Part shown: positions 33,247-40,647 of the stretch, piece after piece
Numbering within the stretch: position 1 is the first letter of the stretch
How the letters are laid out: each line of letters starts with the position of its first letter
From: Brasilonema sp. CT11
GTDB taxonomy: Bacteria; Cyanobacteriota; Cyanobacteriia; Cyanobacteriales; Nostocaceae
NCBI RefSeq assembly: GCF_017982655.1
Contig: NZ_JABXYX010000070.1
Span: forward strand, 1-40,647
Reading direction: 5' to 3'
Length of the DNA: 40,647 bases
Notes under the pieces: model-generated
What the model saw: only the letters and a program-made list of their open reading frames with translations
What the model was told of the DNA's origin: nothing
Databases searched by the model: none
Position numbers and translations under genes: made by a program

Positions 33247-34791
33247 TTACCTCACCGACTTGAGGCTATCAACTTGCTTGGTAAACAAATCGCTGAAAAT
33301 GCTCATGACAGTACGATTACGTACCTTAATATTTGCACTGATTGACATCCCTGATTGCAGAGGTAATTCCTGATTGTTAACACGCAAAAATTGTTTATCT
33401 AAGCGTATTTTAGCAGGAAAACTCTCATATGGACGAACTTGTTCAGGTGGCAAGGCATCAGAACCAATCCAAACTAGCTCACCTTTAATATCGCCAAACT
33501 CACTAAAGGGGAAAGAGTCAATTCTAATATTGACTTTCATTCCTTTTCTCACAAAACCAATGTCTTTATTGGTGAGAAAAACTTTAGCTGTCAGAGCTTC
33601 ATCAGGGACAATTTTGAGCACTGGTTGACTAGAACTAGCAACAAATCCGGGAGACTTGGCTTTGAGATCGAAAACAATTCCATCAGATGGAGCACGCAGT
33701 TCTTGATATTGTAAAGTGACTTGAGCTTGGCTAATCTGACTGTCAATTTCAGTAATCTGCTTCTCATTTTCTATGATTGCTTTGTTCAAGTCTCTATCAA
33801 CAGTTGCAATTTGTTTTTCATTGTCAGCAATTTTTGTGAGTAAATCCTTTTTTGCTCCAGACATTGTATTTAGGAGCTTTTCTTTGGATTGGGCGATCGC
33901 ATATTGTAAACGCGCTTGTTCCTGCCTTAACTGTTCCATTTCAGCTTGCTGCTGACTCACTTCCTGTTTTTGCTTGAGGTATTGTACGCGAGAAATTCCT
34001 CCTTGTTTAGCAAGTGGTTCGATACCATTAAGAATGGTCTGACTAACATCTTTAACTTGTTTAGCAGAGGAGAACTGAATTTGCGCTTGAGTAAGCTGTC
34101 TTTCTAATTTTTCTGTTTCCAATTTAGCATCTGCGAGTCTAGAATTTAATTCTGCTTTGCTAAATTCTAGACGAGCTTCTTCCTCTGGCGCTAACTGATG
34201 ATTTTGAGATTTTTCACTCAACTGAGCACGATACAACCGATTTTCGGCTATCAGCGCTATTCGATTTTTTGTCAAAGAAGCGAACTCTGGAGGGAGATTA
34301 GTTCGCTCAATGAATTGCGGATTTGATAAAGCATTTTTCGCAACAAGTTGGCTACGGTAAAATTGAACTTCCTGCATTAATGTATTGCGAACTTTCTGTA
34401 GAGAAAGCAGTTGCGATCGCGCTGTTGTTGGATCTAGCCTTAACAGTACATCGCCACGGTGTACCTTTTGTCCATCCTTAACATAAACAGCTTTCACAAC
34501 CCCGTTCACAGGTGTTTGTATTTCTTTTACGGTATCTTGCGGTTCAAGTTTACCCTGGGCTGGAACTGCTTCGTCAATTTTGGCAAAACTTGCCCAAATC
34601 ACTACCAAAGTTGTCATTCCCAACAGTCCCCAAAGAATCACCCGTGAGAACAAAGGCGACTGTTTCAGCACAACAGATGGTGTAGATTCGTTCTGTTGGA
34701 CAATTTGTACAGGTACTTTAATCTCAGTGTCTAATATTTTTCCAGAGACAACACGTTTGTGATCAAGTTTCATTGCTTTCAATTCACTCAT
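33247..34791 (-). CDS. HlyD-family membrane fusion (adaptor) protein
   Basis: A 514-residue periplasmic adaptor for type I secretion. There is one membrane helix near residues 50-68 (VILWGLLGMTTLVVIWASFA), then the lipoyl-like half (GKLEPQDTVKEIQTPVNGVV), a long coiled coil (about 120-350, with many Gln/Glu/Lys heptads), and the second lipoyl half plus beta-barrel (ELRAPSDGIVFDLKAKSPG onwards). It joins the inner-membrane ABC protein to a TolC channel. It lies 136 bp downstream of the ABC gene on the same strand, so they should form an operon, but the gap holds short tandem repeats and there is no TolC gene beside it. Confidence 0.92.
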   Translation of the reverse strand: MSELKAMKLDHKRVVSGKILDTEIKVPVQIVQQNESTPSVVLKQSPLFSRVILWGLLGMTTLVVIWASFAKIDEAVPAQGKLEPQDTVKEIQTPVNGVVKAVYVKDGQKVHRGDVLLRLDPTTARSQLLSLQKVRNTLMQEVQFYRSQLVAKNALSNPQFIERTNLPPEFASLTKNRIALIAENRLYRAQLSEKSQNHQLAPEEEARLEFSKAELNSRLADAKLETEKLERQLTQAQIQFSSAKQVKDVSQTILNGIEPLAKQGGISRVQYLKQKQEVSQQQAEMEQLRQEQARLQYAIAQSKEKLLNTMSGAKKDLLTKIADNEKQIATVDRDLNKAIIENEKQITEIDSQISQAQVTLQYQELRAPSDGIVFDLKAKSPGFVASSSQPVLKIVPDEALTAKVFLTNKDIGFVRKGMKVNIRIDSFPFSEFGDIKGELVWIGSDALPPEQVRPYESFPAKIRLDKQFLRVNNQELPLQSGMSISANIKVRNRTVMSIFSDLFTKQVDSLKSVR

Positions 34792-34803
34792 AGCCGTAGT
34801 TTT

Positions 34804-34925
34804 TATCAGTTATCAGTTATCAGTTACCAGTTATCAGTTATCAGGTAGGAAACGGACTCGTCCACCCCTTGTTCACTGTTCACTGCAGCTGGTACTGTTT
34901 ACTGTTTACTGTTCACTGTTCACTG
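34804..34925. repeat. Short tandem heptamer repeats between ABC and HlyD genes
   Basis: TATCAGT units (34804-34844) and GTTCACT/GTTTACT units (34871-34925) fill most of the 136-bp gap. The first block ends 13 bases before the HlyD start codon. The order and units match the block at 883-952. Confidence 0.8.
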
Positions 34926-34927
34926 AT

Positions 34928-37912
34928 TTAAAGCTGTGCTTCTTGTTGTTGATAAAGGCAGTAGTAACGTCCTTTTTGTGCCATCAATTCATTGTGGGTT
35001 CCCTGTTCTGCAACTAACCCTTTTTCGAGTAGTAAAACGATGTCAGCGTTCTTGATTGTACTTAAGCGATGGGTAATAAAAAACACTGTTCGTCCTCTAA
35101 ATGCTTCTGCCAAGTTGTCACAAACTTGCCGTTCAGATTGATAATCTAGAGCACTGGTTGCTTCGTCGAGAATCAACAAGCGGGGGTTTTGTAAGACTGT
35201 ACGAGCAATAGCAATACGCTGTCGCTGTCCTCCAGATAAGGATGAGCCTCTCTCTCCAACTCTGGTGTTATAGCCATTGGGCAAAGACATGATAAAGTCA
35301 TGAGCTGCAGCAACTTTGCTTGCTGTCATAATTTCATCAGTTGTGGCGTCAGGATTTGTCAGTGCAATATTTTCCTGTATGGTTCCGTCAAACAAAAGTG
35401 AGTCTTGAAGCACCATACCAATCTGACGGCGCAGGGAATAAAGTTCTATTTTGGAGATGTCGTAGCCATCGATGAAAATTCTGCCAGACTCTAAGTCATA
35501 CAGTCGTGGTAAAAGTTTCATCAAAGTGCTTTTACCAGAACCACTTTGTCCGACAATACCGACAAATTTTCCGCTGGGGAAATCCAGGTTAATATTATTC
35601 AACTGAAGTGGAGAAGTTGGTGTGAAGCGAAAGCAGACGTTTTCAAACTTGACAGTACCATCAATAGCAGGTAGAGGAATGTTTTGACTGTCTTCATCAA
35701 CTTCTGAGGGAGTATCCAAGATATCTGCAAGGCGTTCTAGAGAAAGCCCCGTTTGTTGGAAGTTCTGCCACAATTGGGTTAATCGTAATAAAGGAGCGGT
35801 AACGTAGCCAGAAATAATCCGAAAGGCAATAAGTTGTCCTAAGGTGAGTTGTCCTTTGAGGACTAAATAGGCTCCTACCCATAACACAAGTAAGGAAGAG
35901 ACTTGGTTAAGAAAATTGCTGGTGACACTAGCAGCCGTGGAAGTAACAACAGTTTGGAATCCAGCGGTGACATAATTACTGTAATATTCTTGCCAGCGCC
36001 AGCGCGATCGCAATTCAATATTTTGGGCTTTGACTGTTTGAATACCTGACAACGCCTCAACTAAATAAGATTGTGTTTCAGAGTAACGTTCAGCTTTGAA
36101 ACGCAGTTGGCGGCGCATGATTGAGGAAAAAACTATCGTCAGAAAAGCAAACAAGGGTACAGTCGCCAAAGCCACAAGAGTCAAAATCCAACTGTAAACC
36201 ACCATCACCAGGATGTAGATTGTCGAAAAAACTGCGTCCAACACCACTGTTAAAGCAGTACCCGTCATAAAAGAGCGAATGTTTTCCAGTTCACTAGCGC
36301 GAGTGGCTAACTCCCCAACAGGACGTCGTTCAAAATAGCGCAAGGGTAAACGAAACAAACGGTCAATAATTTCAGAGCCTAAAGTCAAGTCAATCCGGTT
36401 AGTCGTATCAACAAAAAGATAGGTGCGGACACTCGTTAAAAGTCCTTCAAAAACAGCCATGATTAAGAGCAAAACCCCCAATACATTCAGGGTTTCAAAG
36501 CCGTTCTGAATAATCACTTTGTCGATAATGATCTGGATGATTAAGGGATTAGCCAGACCAAACACTTGGACAAAAAAAGAAGCAATCAGAACTTCCAAGA
36601 GAACTTTGCGATATTTCAGCAAAGAAGGGACAAACCAACTTAAACTAAATCGCTTTCTAGGAGTATACTTGGCAACTTTCAGCAGCAATACCTGACCTTC
36701 TTGACCCCAGTTTTCAACAAAATGGTCAGGATCTTGCTGGATAATCCCAACTTCTGGTACACCCAGGACTAGCTTTTTCTCGCTAATTTCATAAAGGATG
36801 GCGAAAGTATCTTGCCAGCGAATCATAGCTGGAGCTTGCAGTTTTGTGATTGCTTTTGCTGACACGTTTATCATTTGAGTATTTAACCCAATCAGTTCAC
36901 AAACAGCACCGCAAAGCTGTAGTGAAAGAGTTTGAGTGCGCGAAATCTGGTTGTTGAGGATTTGATCAATCACATCCCGGCGAAAGGGTATATTTAAATG
37001 CTGGCTCAGCATTTGGAAGCAAGCTAAAGTCGCCTTTAGAGGACCTCTACCATGAACATGAGGATATTTTGGCTGTGATTGAGTATCTGATGGTTTTTCT
37101 AACCTATGAGGATGCTCTGGTGCTAATGGTACTTGTTGTAGTAAAGGGTCTATCCTTAAGGAATCTTTGGTTCTAGATATAGATGCAGAGGCAGAAAGAG
37201 TTGCCCGAGGCAAACCGACTAAGCGAACATAACCAAAAGTTTGTACCTCTAGATACGTCATGGCATCGTTTAGTTGTAAGCGGGTTCCCACAGGAAAATC
37301 TTTAAGTATCCCACCACTGACAAACCACACCAATTGAGGATCTAAGTGATCCAAAGGTATTGTCTCTTCTAGGAACGTGCAGACAACTGCTTCGTCTAAA
37401 ACTTTGAGGGTCAGTTCTTTGATATCTGTTGCACCATATGAAGCCAAGACAGTTTCACTATCAGCTCGCTTTGCTAACTCAGTACTCAGTAGTTCAAAAA
37501 CTTCAACCGCAGTACAGCGATTTTCAAAACAAATAGAAATAGCAGGAGAATGACTCAGCAACGCTAAAAACTCTGTGGCGCTTAGAGTTAGACAAATGGT
37601 TTCTGTAGAGGCTATGACTGTTTCGCATGGAATCCCTCTTATTAAACTAGTCCAACCCAGGATTTCTCCTTTTTGAACTAATTGCAGCGTTTCAGGCATC
37701 TGAGCATTCGGGTCATAACCCAGCAAGCGGGCTTGTCCTTGATAAATGATAAATATTTGAGAAGGCATTTGTTCCCGCACCAAAACGCTCTGACCCATGT
37801 GGTAGCGTAACATCTCAAACTTTGGAACTAATTTTGCCAGTTCTCGTGTCGGCAGTTGATTGAAGGGAAATAATTCAGAGATGAACTCTTGTATGGAAGC
37901 AGTATAAGTCAT
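34928..37912 (-). CDS. Type I secretion ABC transporter with cNMP-binding-like and dead C39-like domains
   Basis: A 994-residue fusion. Residues about 10-125 form a Crp-type cyclic-nucleotide-binding-like domain (FEMLRYHMGQSVLVREQMPS, then GEILGWTSLI). A second such region may lie near 165-235. A C39 peptidase-like domain (about 285-420) aligns with Ala, Thr and Val in place of the catalytic Cys, His and Asp, by eye. Then come the ABC membrane domain (about 430-720, six helices) and the ATPase, with Walker A GQSGSGKST (about 785-793), signature LSGGQRQRIAIAR (about 891) and Walker B LLILDEATSALD. Without an active peptidase it is more like HlyB (unprocessed substrates) than a bacteriocin exporter. 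The substrate is unknown. A CRP-type site lies 69 bp upstream. Confidence 0.92.
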   Translation of the reverse strand: MTYTASIQEFISELFPFNQLPTRELAKLVPKFEMLRYHMGQSVLVREQMPSQIFIIYQGQARLLGYDPNAQMPETLQLVQKGEILGWTSLIRGIPCETVIASTETICLTLSATEFLALLSHSPAISICFENRCTAVEVFELLSTELAKRADSETVLASYGATDIKELTLKVLDEAVVCTFLEETIPLDHLDPQLVWFVSGGILKDFPVGTRLQLNDAMTYLEVQTFGYVRLVGLPRATLSASASISRTKDSLRIDPLLQQVPLAPEHPHRLEKPSDTQSQPKYPHVHGRGPLKATLACFQMLSQHLNIPFRRDVIDQILNNQISRTQTLSLQLCGAVCELIGLNTQMINVSAKAITKLQAPAMIRWQDTFAILYEISEKKLVLGVPEVGIIQQDPDHFVENWGQEGQVLLLKVAKYTPRKRFSLSWFVPSLLKYRKVLLEVLIASFFVQVFGLANPLIIQIIIDKVIIQNGFETLNVLGVLLLIMAVFEGLLTSVRTYLFVDTTNRIDLTLGSEIIDRLFRLPLRYFERRPVGELATRASELENIRSFMTGTALTVVLDAVFSTIYILVMVVYSWILTLVALATVPLFAFLTIVFSSIMRRQLRFKAERYSETQSYLVEALSGIQTVKAQNIELRSRWRWQEYYSNYVTAGFQTVVTSTAASVTSNFLNQVSSLLVLWVGAYLVLKGQLTLGQLIAFRIISGYVTAPLLRLTQLWQNFQQTGLSLERLADILDTPSEVDEDSQNIPLPAIDGTVKFENVCFRFTPTSPLQLNNINLDFPSGKFVGIVGQSGSGKSTLMKLLPRLYDLESGRIFIDGYDISKIELYSLRRQIGMVLQDSLLFDGTIQENIALTNPDATTDEIMTASKVAAAHDFIMSLPNGYNTRVGERGSSLSGGQRQRIAIARTVLQNPRLLILDEATSALDYQSERQVCDNLAEAFRGRTVFFITHRLSTIKNADIVLLLEKGLVAEQGTHNELMAQKGRYYCLYQQQEAQL

Positions 37913-37980
37913 GCAATTTTGGATGAGTTACTAGTCCTTAATCATTCGTCACAAATCAATCGAAGTCATTAGTCATTTCA

Positions 37981-37996
37981 TGTGAACGAGATCACA
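37981..37996. promoter_or_regulatory. CRP-type operator upstream of the ABC transporter gene
   Basis: A perfect TGTGA-N6-TCACA (TGTGAACGAGATCACA), extended by an AT-rich flank, lies 69 bp upstream of the ABC transporter start on the minus strand. This is the consensus of cAMP receptor proteins such as SyCrp1 and AnCrpA. Confidence 0.6.
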
Positions 37997-38435
37997 CATT
38001 TTTTGATCCAATTGTGCGAAGATAAGTCTTCCCAGTTGTATAAGCACAAACCAACCTCCCATGTGAGTCGAACGTCAAAGTTGACATGGTTTACGAAATT
38101 GAAGGTATATGCACCAATACCGAACGCCCGAAAGTTCAGTAGTTTTCTTTCCTGCTGTATTACTCGCTCTTTGAATTGGTGTGTGGCAGATTTAAACGAC
38201 CCTGACTAATTTTTGGTAGGCACTTGTGGCGTAGACTTTATTTCTACTTTGTCAGGAATAAAAACCTTTTACAATATCTTCACTATCTTAAGTGTGATTT
38301 CAGGGAAATTGCACTGTAAAAATAATATCCAGTTCTCAAGGATATGTTCATATATTCAGTATTTTTACTGTAGACTTATATATTTTTTACATTAAAAATA
38401 AAATTCATCATTTCATTAATACTTAAGTAAAACTA
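37997..38435. other. AT-rich non-coding gap before the bilin lyase gene
   Basis: No gene is seen in these 440 bases. Two short plus-strand open frames (37982-38209 and 38213-38395) have no protein character. The region becomes strongly AT-rich towards 38400. Confidence 0.4.
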
Positions 38436-38457
38436 TAGCCCCTGGTCATAGGGGCTA
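38436..38457 (-). terminator. Terminator after the CpcS-like gene
   Basis: TAGCCCCT pairs with AGGGGCTA over a 6-base loop, about 45 bases past the stop. On the minus strand it is followed by TAGTTTTAC, a short T tract. Confidence 0.55.
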
Positions 38458-38502
38458 GTTAAATCAGAACTTGAAAACCGTATTTTTTGTAACTTATAAC
38501 AC

Positions 38503-39072
38503 CTAACTTGAGGCTGAGTTAGTTGCCTGAGAAACTTTCGCTGTAGGTTGACCTCCACCCATGCGAATTTCAGAAGTGAATGAAGCTGTGCTAAAACCAT
38601 CAGTACGTTTCACCACACTCACCCGCATCCGCAAATTGGGACTAGCAAACCACAGGCGTTCCTCATAGCACACGGTTTCGTACTCTGTTGTAAAGGTCAA
38701 TGCGTCATCAGTGCCTATTTTGTAGCGCCCAACAACTGGGGGTTTCCCAGGAGAATCCATTCCCCGCAGGAATTTGCCTTCATTAGGATTATCTTGATCT
38801 GGAATAGCAACGAATACTGTAGAACCAGTCTGTTTTTTTTCATTCCCTGCCATAGTGGCATTCCAAGTCACTTTAGCACCATAACAACTGGGGCTATGGT
38901 CAACATTGTACTGTTGGCACAGTTTTACTACTTCTGGATGATCACTACTGAGTCTTTCTATGATTGTGTCTGATTTGCCGTTTTCTGATTGCTTACAAGC
39001 CAAATCGTGACTGGTACGATGGGAAAACCATTTACCAGGGCTTAACTCAAAAAACTCTTCAATATTCATCAA
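38503..39072 (-). CDS. CpcS/CpeS-type phycobiliprotein lyase
   Basis: A 189-residue lipocalin-fold lyase that attaches phycocyanobilin (or a related bilin) to a cysteine of phycobiliprotein subunits. Family marks are [20 protein letters not shown], then [18 protein letters not shown], then [20 protein letters not shown] with the conserved EERLWFA...R. Its length fits CpcS/CpeS. It may be CpcS1, but sub-type and target cannot be told by eye. Cells with it build phycobilisomes. The next gene upstream on the strand is a HEAT-repeat protein, 441 bp away across a repeat block. Confidence 0.9.
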   Translation of the reverse strand: MMNIEEFFELSPGKWFSHRTSHDLACKQSENGKSDTIIERLSSDHPEVVKLCQQYNVDHSPSCYGAKVTWNATMAGNEKKQTGSTVFVAIPDQDNPNEGKFLRGMDSPGKPPVVGRYKIGTDDALTFTTEYETVCYEERLWFASPNLRMRVSVVKRTDGFSTASFTSEIRMGGGQPTAKVSQATNSASS

Positions 39073-39259
39073 TGAAATTACCTTGCTTCAAAATCCTTTT
39101 CATTTTCCAAAGTAGCAGCAGGGAGTCACTCGCTTCTCAAACATTCAAAATTCGCTCATTCAAAAATTTTCACCAAAGCTAAGGGTGTAGAGGAATAAAA
39201 GAATAAGAAAAGAAAATAAATGCATTTTCCCTATCCCCTGGTTAATGTATTTCCCTTAC

Positions 39260-39503
39260 AACGCCAGATGCCTCAAGTCGGGAAACCCGCCCACGGTGAG
39301 ACAGCGCGCATTATGAGGGTCTCCAACGCCAGATACCTGCACCAGGGTTACCCTCCCGCAGTACTGGCTCCTCCGTAGGCGACTGCGTTCCTCGTTCGCC
39401 CTTGGCGTGCGCTCTGCGCTCAGACGTGCCGAAGGCATACCCGAAGGGCACTGGCTCCCCTTACACCCTTACACCCTTACACCCTTATACCCTTACACCC
39501 TTA
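39260..39503. repeat. Palindromic mosaic repeat plus TTACACCC tandem repeats
   Basis: The gap between the bilin lyase and HEAT-repeat genes has the CCAGATGCC/CCAGATACC pair, GTCGGGAAACCCGCC, a CCGCAGTACTGGCTCC unit, and TTGGCGTGCGCTCTGCGCTC, all shared in kind with 953-1211. At 39457-39503 come five tandem 8-base units TTACACCC with one change (TTATACCC). No gene is supported. The first part (39073-39259) is plain AT-rich sequence that should contain the lyase promoter. Confidence 0.7.
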
Positions 39504-39513
39504 GTTTATTTGC

Positions 39514-40185
39514 TTAACCTGCTTCCTCCAAGCGTTTCAGGGAATATTTGGCTGCTTCAGCAACGTGGTTGTGACTATCTTTTTCCAGGTATTTTAAAGC
39601 TGAAATACTTTTTGGACTGGGAAGCTGACCTAAGGCTTCTGCAAGACGCTGACGCACTAACCAATCATCTGATTGGGCAAAGCGCAAAATCAGATCCACA
39701 GACTCGATATCTTTGATTTCTCCTAATGCAGCGATCGCCGCTTGTTGCAAAATGACTTCTTCACTGTCCAATGCTTTTATGAGGATTTCACGGGCACGAC
39801 TGTCTTTGAGATTACCAAGTGAAACAGCTGCGCTAAACCGTACCAACCAATCAGTGTCTTCATAAAATATTCGCATTAGGGGTTCAACAGCTCTAATATC
39901 ACCCAAATATCCTAAAGCACCCGCAGCATCCGCACGTATACCATAATCCGGGTCAGTTTCTAGGATTCGCACCAAAAGTGGGTAACTTTCTTCTGTTTGC
40001 TTGACTCCCAAAGCAAAGATTGCCATTGATCTCAGTTGCAGAGACTCGTCATCCAAAACTTTTTTAATCAAAGGAAGTGCGTCCTCTGCTGCAATATGCC
40101 TCAATGAGGCGAGGGCTACCATGCGATCGCGCAAATTAGAACTTTCTAACTGGGTAGAAATCTCCTGTAAGCTTGGGGCTGCCAT
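39514..40185 (-). CDS. HEAT-repeat protein (CpcE/NblB-like family)
   Basis: A 223-residue protein made of about six HEAT-like helical repeats (for example RSMAIFALGVKQTEESYPLL, RADAAGALGYLGDIRAVEPL, RFSAAVSLGNLKDSRAREIL, QQAAIAALGEIKDIESVDLI). This PBS-lyase HEAT type includes bilin lyases CpcE/F and the phycobilisome degradation factor NblB. Being alone, without a CpcF-like partner, it could be NblB-like or a general scaffold. A location next to a CpcS-type lyase favours a phycobilisome link, but this is inference. Divergent from the fasciclin gene. Confidence 0.82.
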   Translation of the reverse strand: MAAPSLQEISTQLESSNLRDRMVALASLRHIAAEDALPLIKKVLDDESLQLRSMAIFALGVKQTEESYPLLVRILETDPDYGIRADAAGALGYLGDIRAVEPLMRIFYEDTDWLVRFSAAVSLGNLKDSRAREILIKALDSEEVILQQAAIAALGEIKDIESVDLILRFAQSDDWLVRQRLAEALGQLPSPKSISALKYLEKDSHNHVAEAAKYSLKRLEEAG

Positions 40186-40399
40186 CTTGTTTACTTAAAT
40201 GAGTTTTACTATTTTTCTTCATATTAAGTATCATTACAAATTCTCAGACAGATTACCTAAACCCAGCAGTAAGTAAATCCGTACCAAGTTGATTTCAAAA
40301 TCTAGCTACAGGAGTAATAACTGTAGTATTACAAAATGTTACTCTTTTAAAAATCAAAACAACTTCGTAACAGAATATTCGCATCTAAAGTTAAAAGCC

Positions 40400-40647
40400 A
40401 TGAATACCCAACAAAATCAACACTTTTTTGGTAAAACACTTGGTATAGCGATCGCTACAGCCAGTCTTGTGATCAGCACTCCAACTTTCGCCCAGTCTCC
40501 CTCAGCTGCACCGACCAAACCAGCCACCTCAGGTGCTCCAACAACTGGAACAACTGGTGCAGGTACAGTTGTCGATGTTGCGAGTTCTAATAGTTCTTTC
40601 AAAACCCTAGTAAAGGCTGTGAAGGAAGCTGGTCTTGTAGAAACCCT
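40400..40647 (+). CDS. Secreted fasciclin-domain protein (5' part, cut by window end)
   Basis: The frame is open from the ATG at 40400 to the end of the window (82 codons). A signal peptide (GIAIATASLVISTPTFA, cut after FAQS) is followed by a Pro/Thr/Ala/Gly linker (TSGAPTTGTTGAG) and the start of a fasciclin (FAS1) domain (VVDVASSNSSFKTLVKAVKE). FAS1 proteins act in adhesion or the extracellular matrix. The rest is outside the window. The 40186-40399 gap is a divergent promoter region. Confidence 0.85.
   Translation, partial: MNTQQNQHFFGKTLGIAIATASLVISTPTFAQSPSAAPTKPATSGAPTTGTTGAGTVVDVASSNSSFKTLVKAVKEAGLVET

Noticed and set aside
37982-38395. Two short plus-strand frames in the AT-rich gap
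   Set aside because: No ribosome site, high Ser/Lys content without pattern, and the first overlaps the CRP-type operator.
39457-39503. TTACACCC tandem units considered as a CRISPR array or telomere-like repeat
   Set aside because: The units are only 8 bases with no spacers. This is a simple short tandem repeat.

Overview
The window is chromosomal DNA of a filamentous, probably heterocyst-forming cyanobacterium (order Nostocales). The evidence is the oxygenic photosynthesis genes (psaC, petB, petD, a CpcS-type bilin lyase, a photosystem II S4-domain protein), a kaiA-kaiB-kaiC cluster with the short KaiA typical of Nostoc-like strains, many HIP1 octamers (GCGATCGC), short tandem heptamer repeats, and several families of small palindromic or MITE-like repeats. 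No tRNA, rRNA or CRISPR array was seen. The species cannot be named from the sequence alone.

Left part (1-8.7 kb, genes on the minus strand): an S4-domain RNA-binding protein, a glycine-zipper membrane protein, a small unknown protein, a TolC-type outer-membrane channel, and the circadian oscillator kaiC, kaiB and kaiA (transcribed kaiA to kaiB to kaiC to tolC). A repeat-rich, mostly non-coding 1.2 kb stretch follows. On the plus strand (8.7-12.4 kb) is a 1254-residue histidine kinase with CBS-like, PAS-like, HisKA and HATPase domains and three receiver-like modules, most of which have lost key residues. Repeat elements appear to have been absorbed into its reading frame.

Middle (12.4-18.1 kb): a scrap zone with MITE-like elements, a pentapeptide-repeat gene broken by an IS4-type transposase remnant, a secreted Gln/Tyr-rich repeat protein, a duplicated repeat of about 115 bp and an array of imperfect repeats. 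After these come glmS and psaC. From 18.1 to 22.8 kb is an envelope-signalling group: a Ser/Thr kinase with one membrane helix and a PsbP/DUF1795-like outer domain, an exported trypsin-like protease with eight TPRs, a COP23-domain secreted protein 3 bp upstream of it, and a second membrane-anchored trypsin-like protease.

Right part (23-40.6 kb): acylphosphatase, a DUF1823 protein, a zinc-ribbon membrane protein, a family 4 glycosyltransferase, an RsbW-like anti-sigma factor, petB-petD diverging from the processing protease ctpA, an MBL-fold protein without most metal ligands, a site-2 protease, a Uma2 nuclease-like protein, and an ABC transporter plus HlyD adaptor pair. The ABC protein carries a cyclic-nucleotide-binding-like domain and a C39 domain that looks catalytically dead, and a perfect CRP-type operator lies 69 bp upstream of it. 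With the TolC at the left end, the window holds all three classes of type I secretion component, though not in one operon. The window ends with a CpcS/CpeS lyase, a HEAT-repeat protein and the start of a fasciclin-domain secreted protein cut by the window edge.
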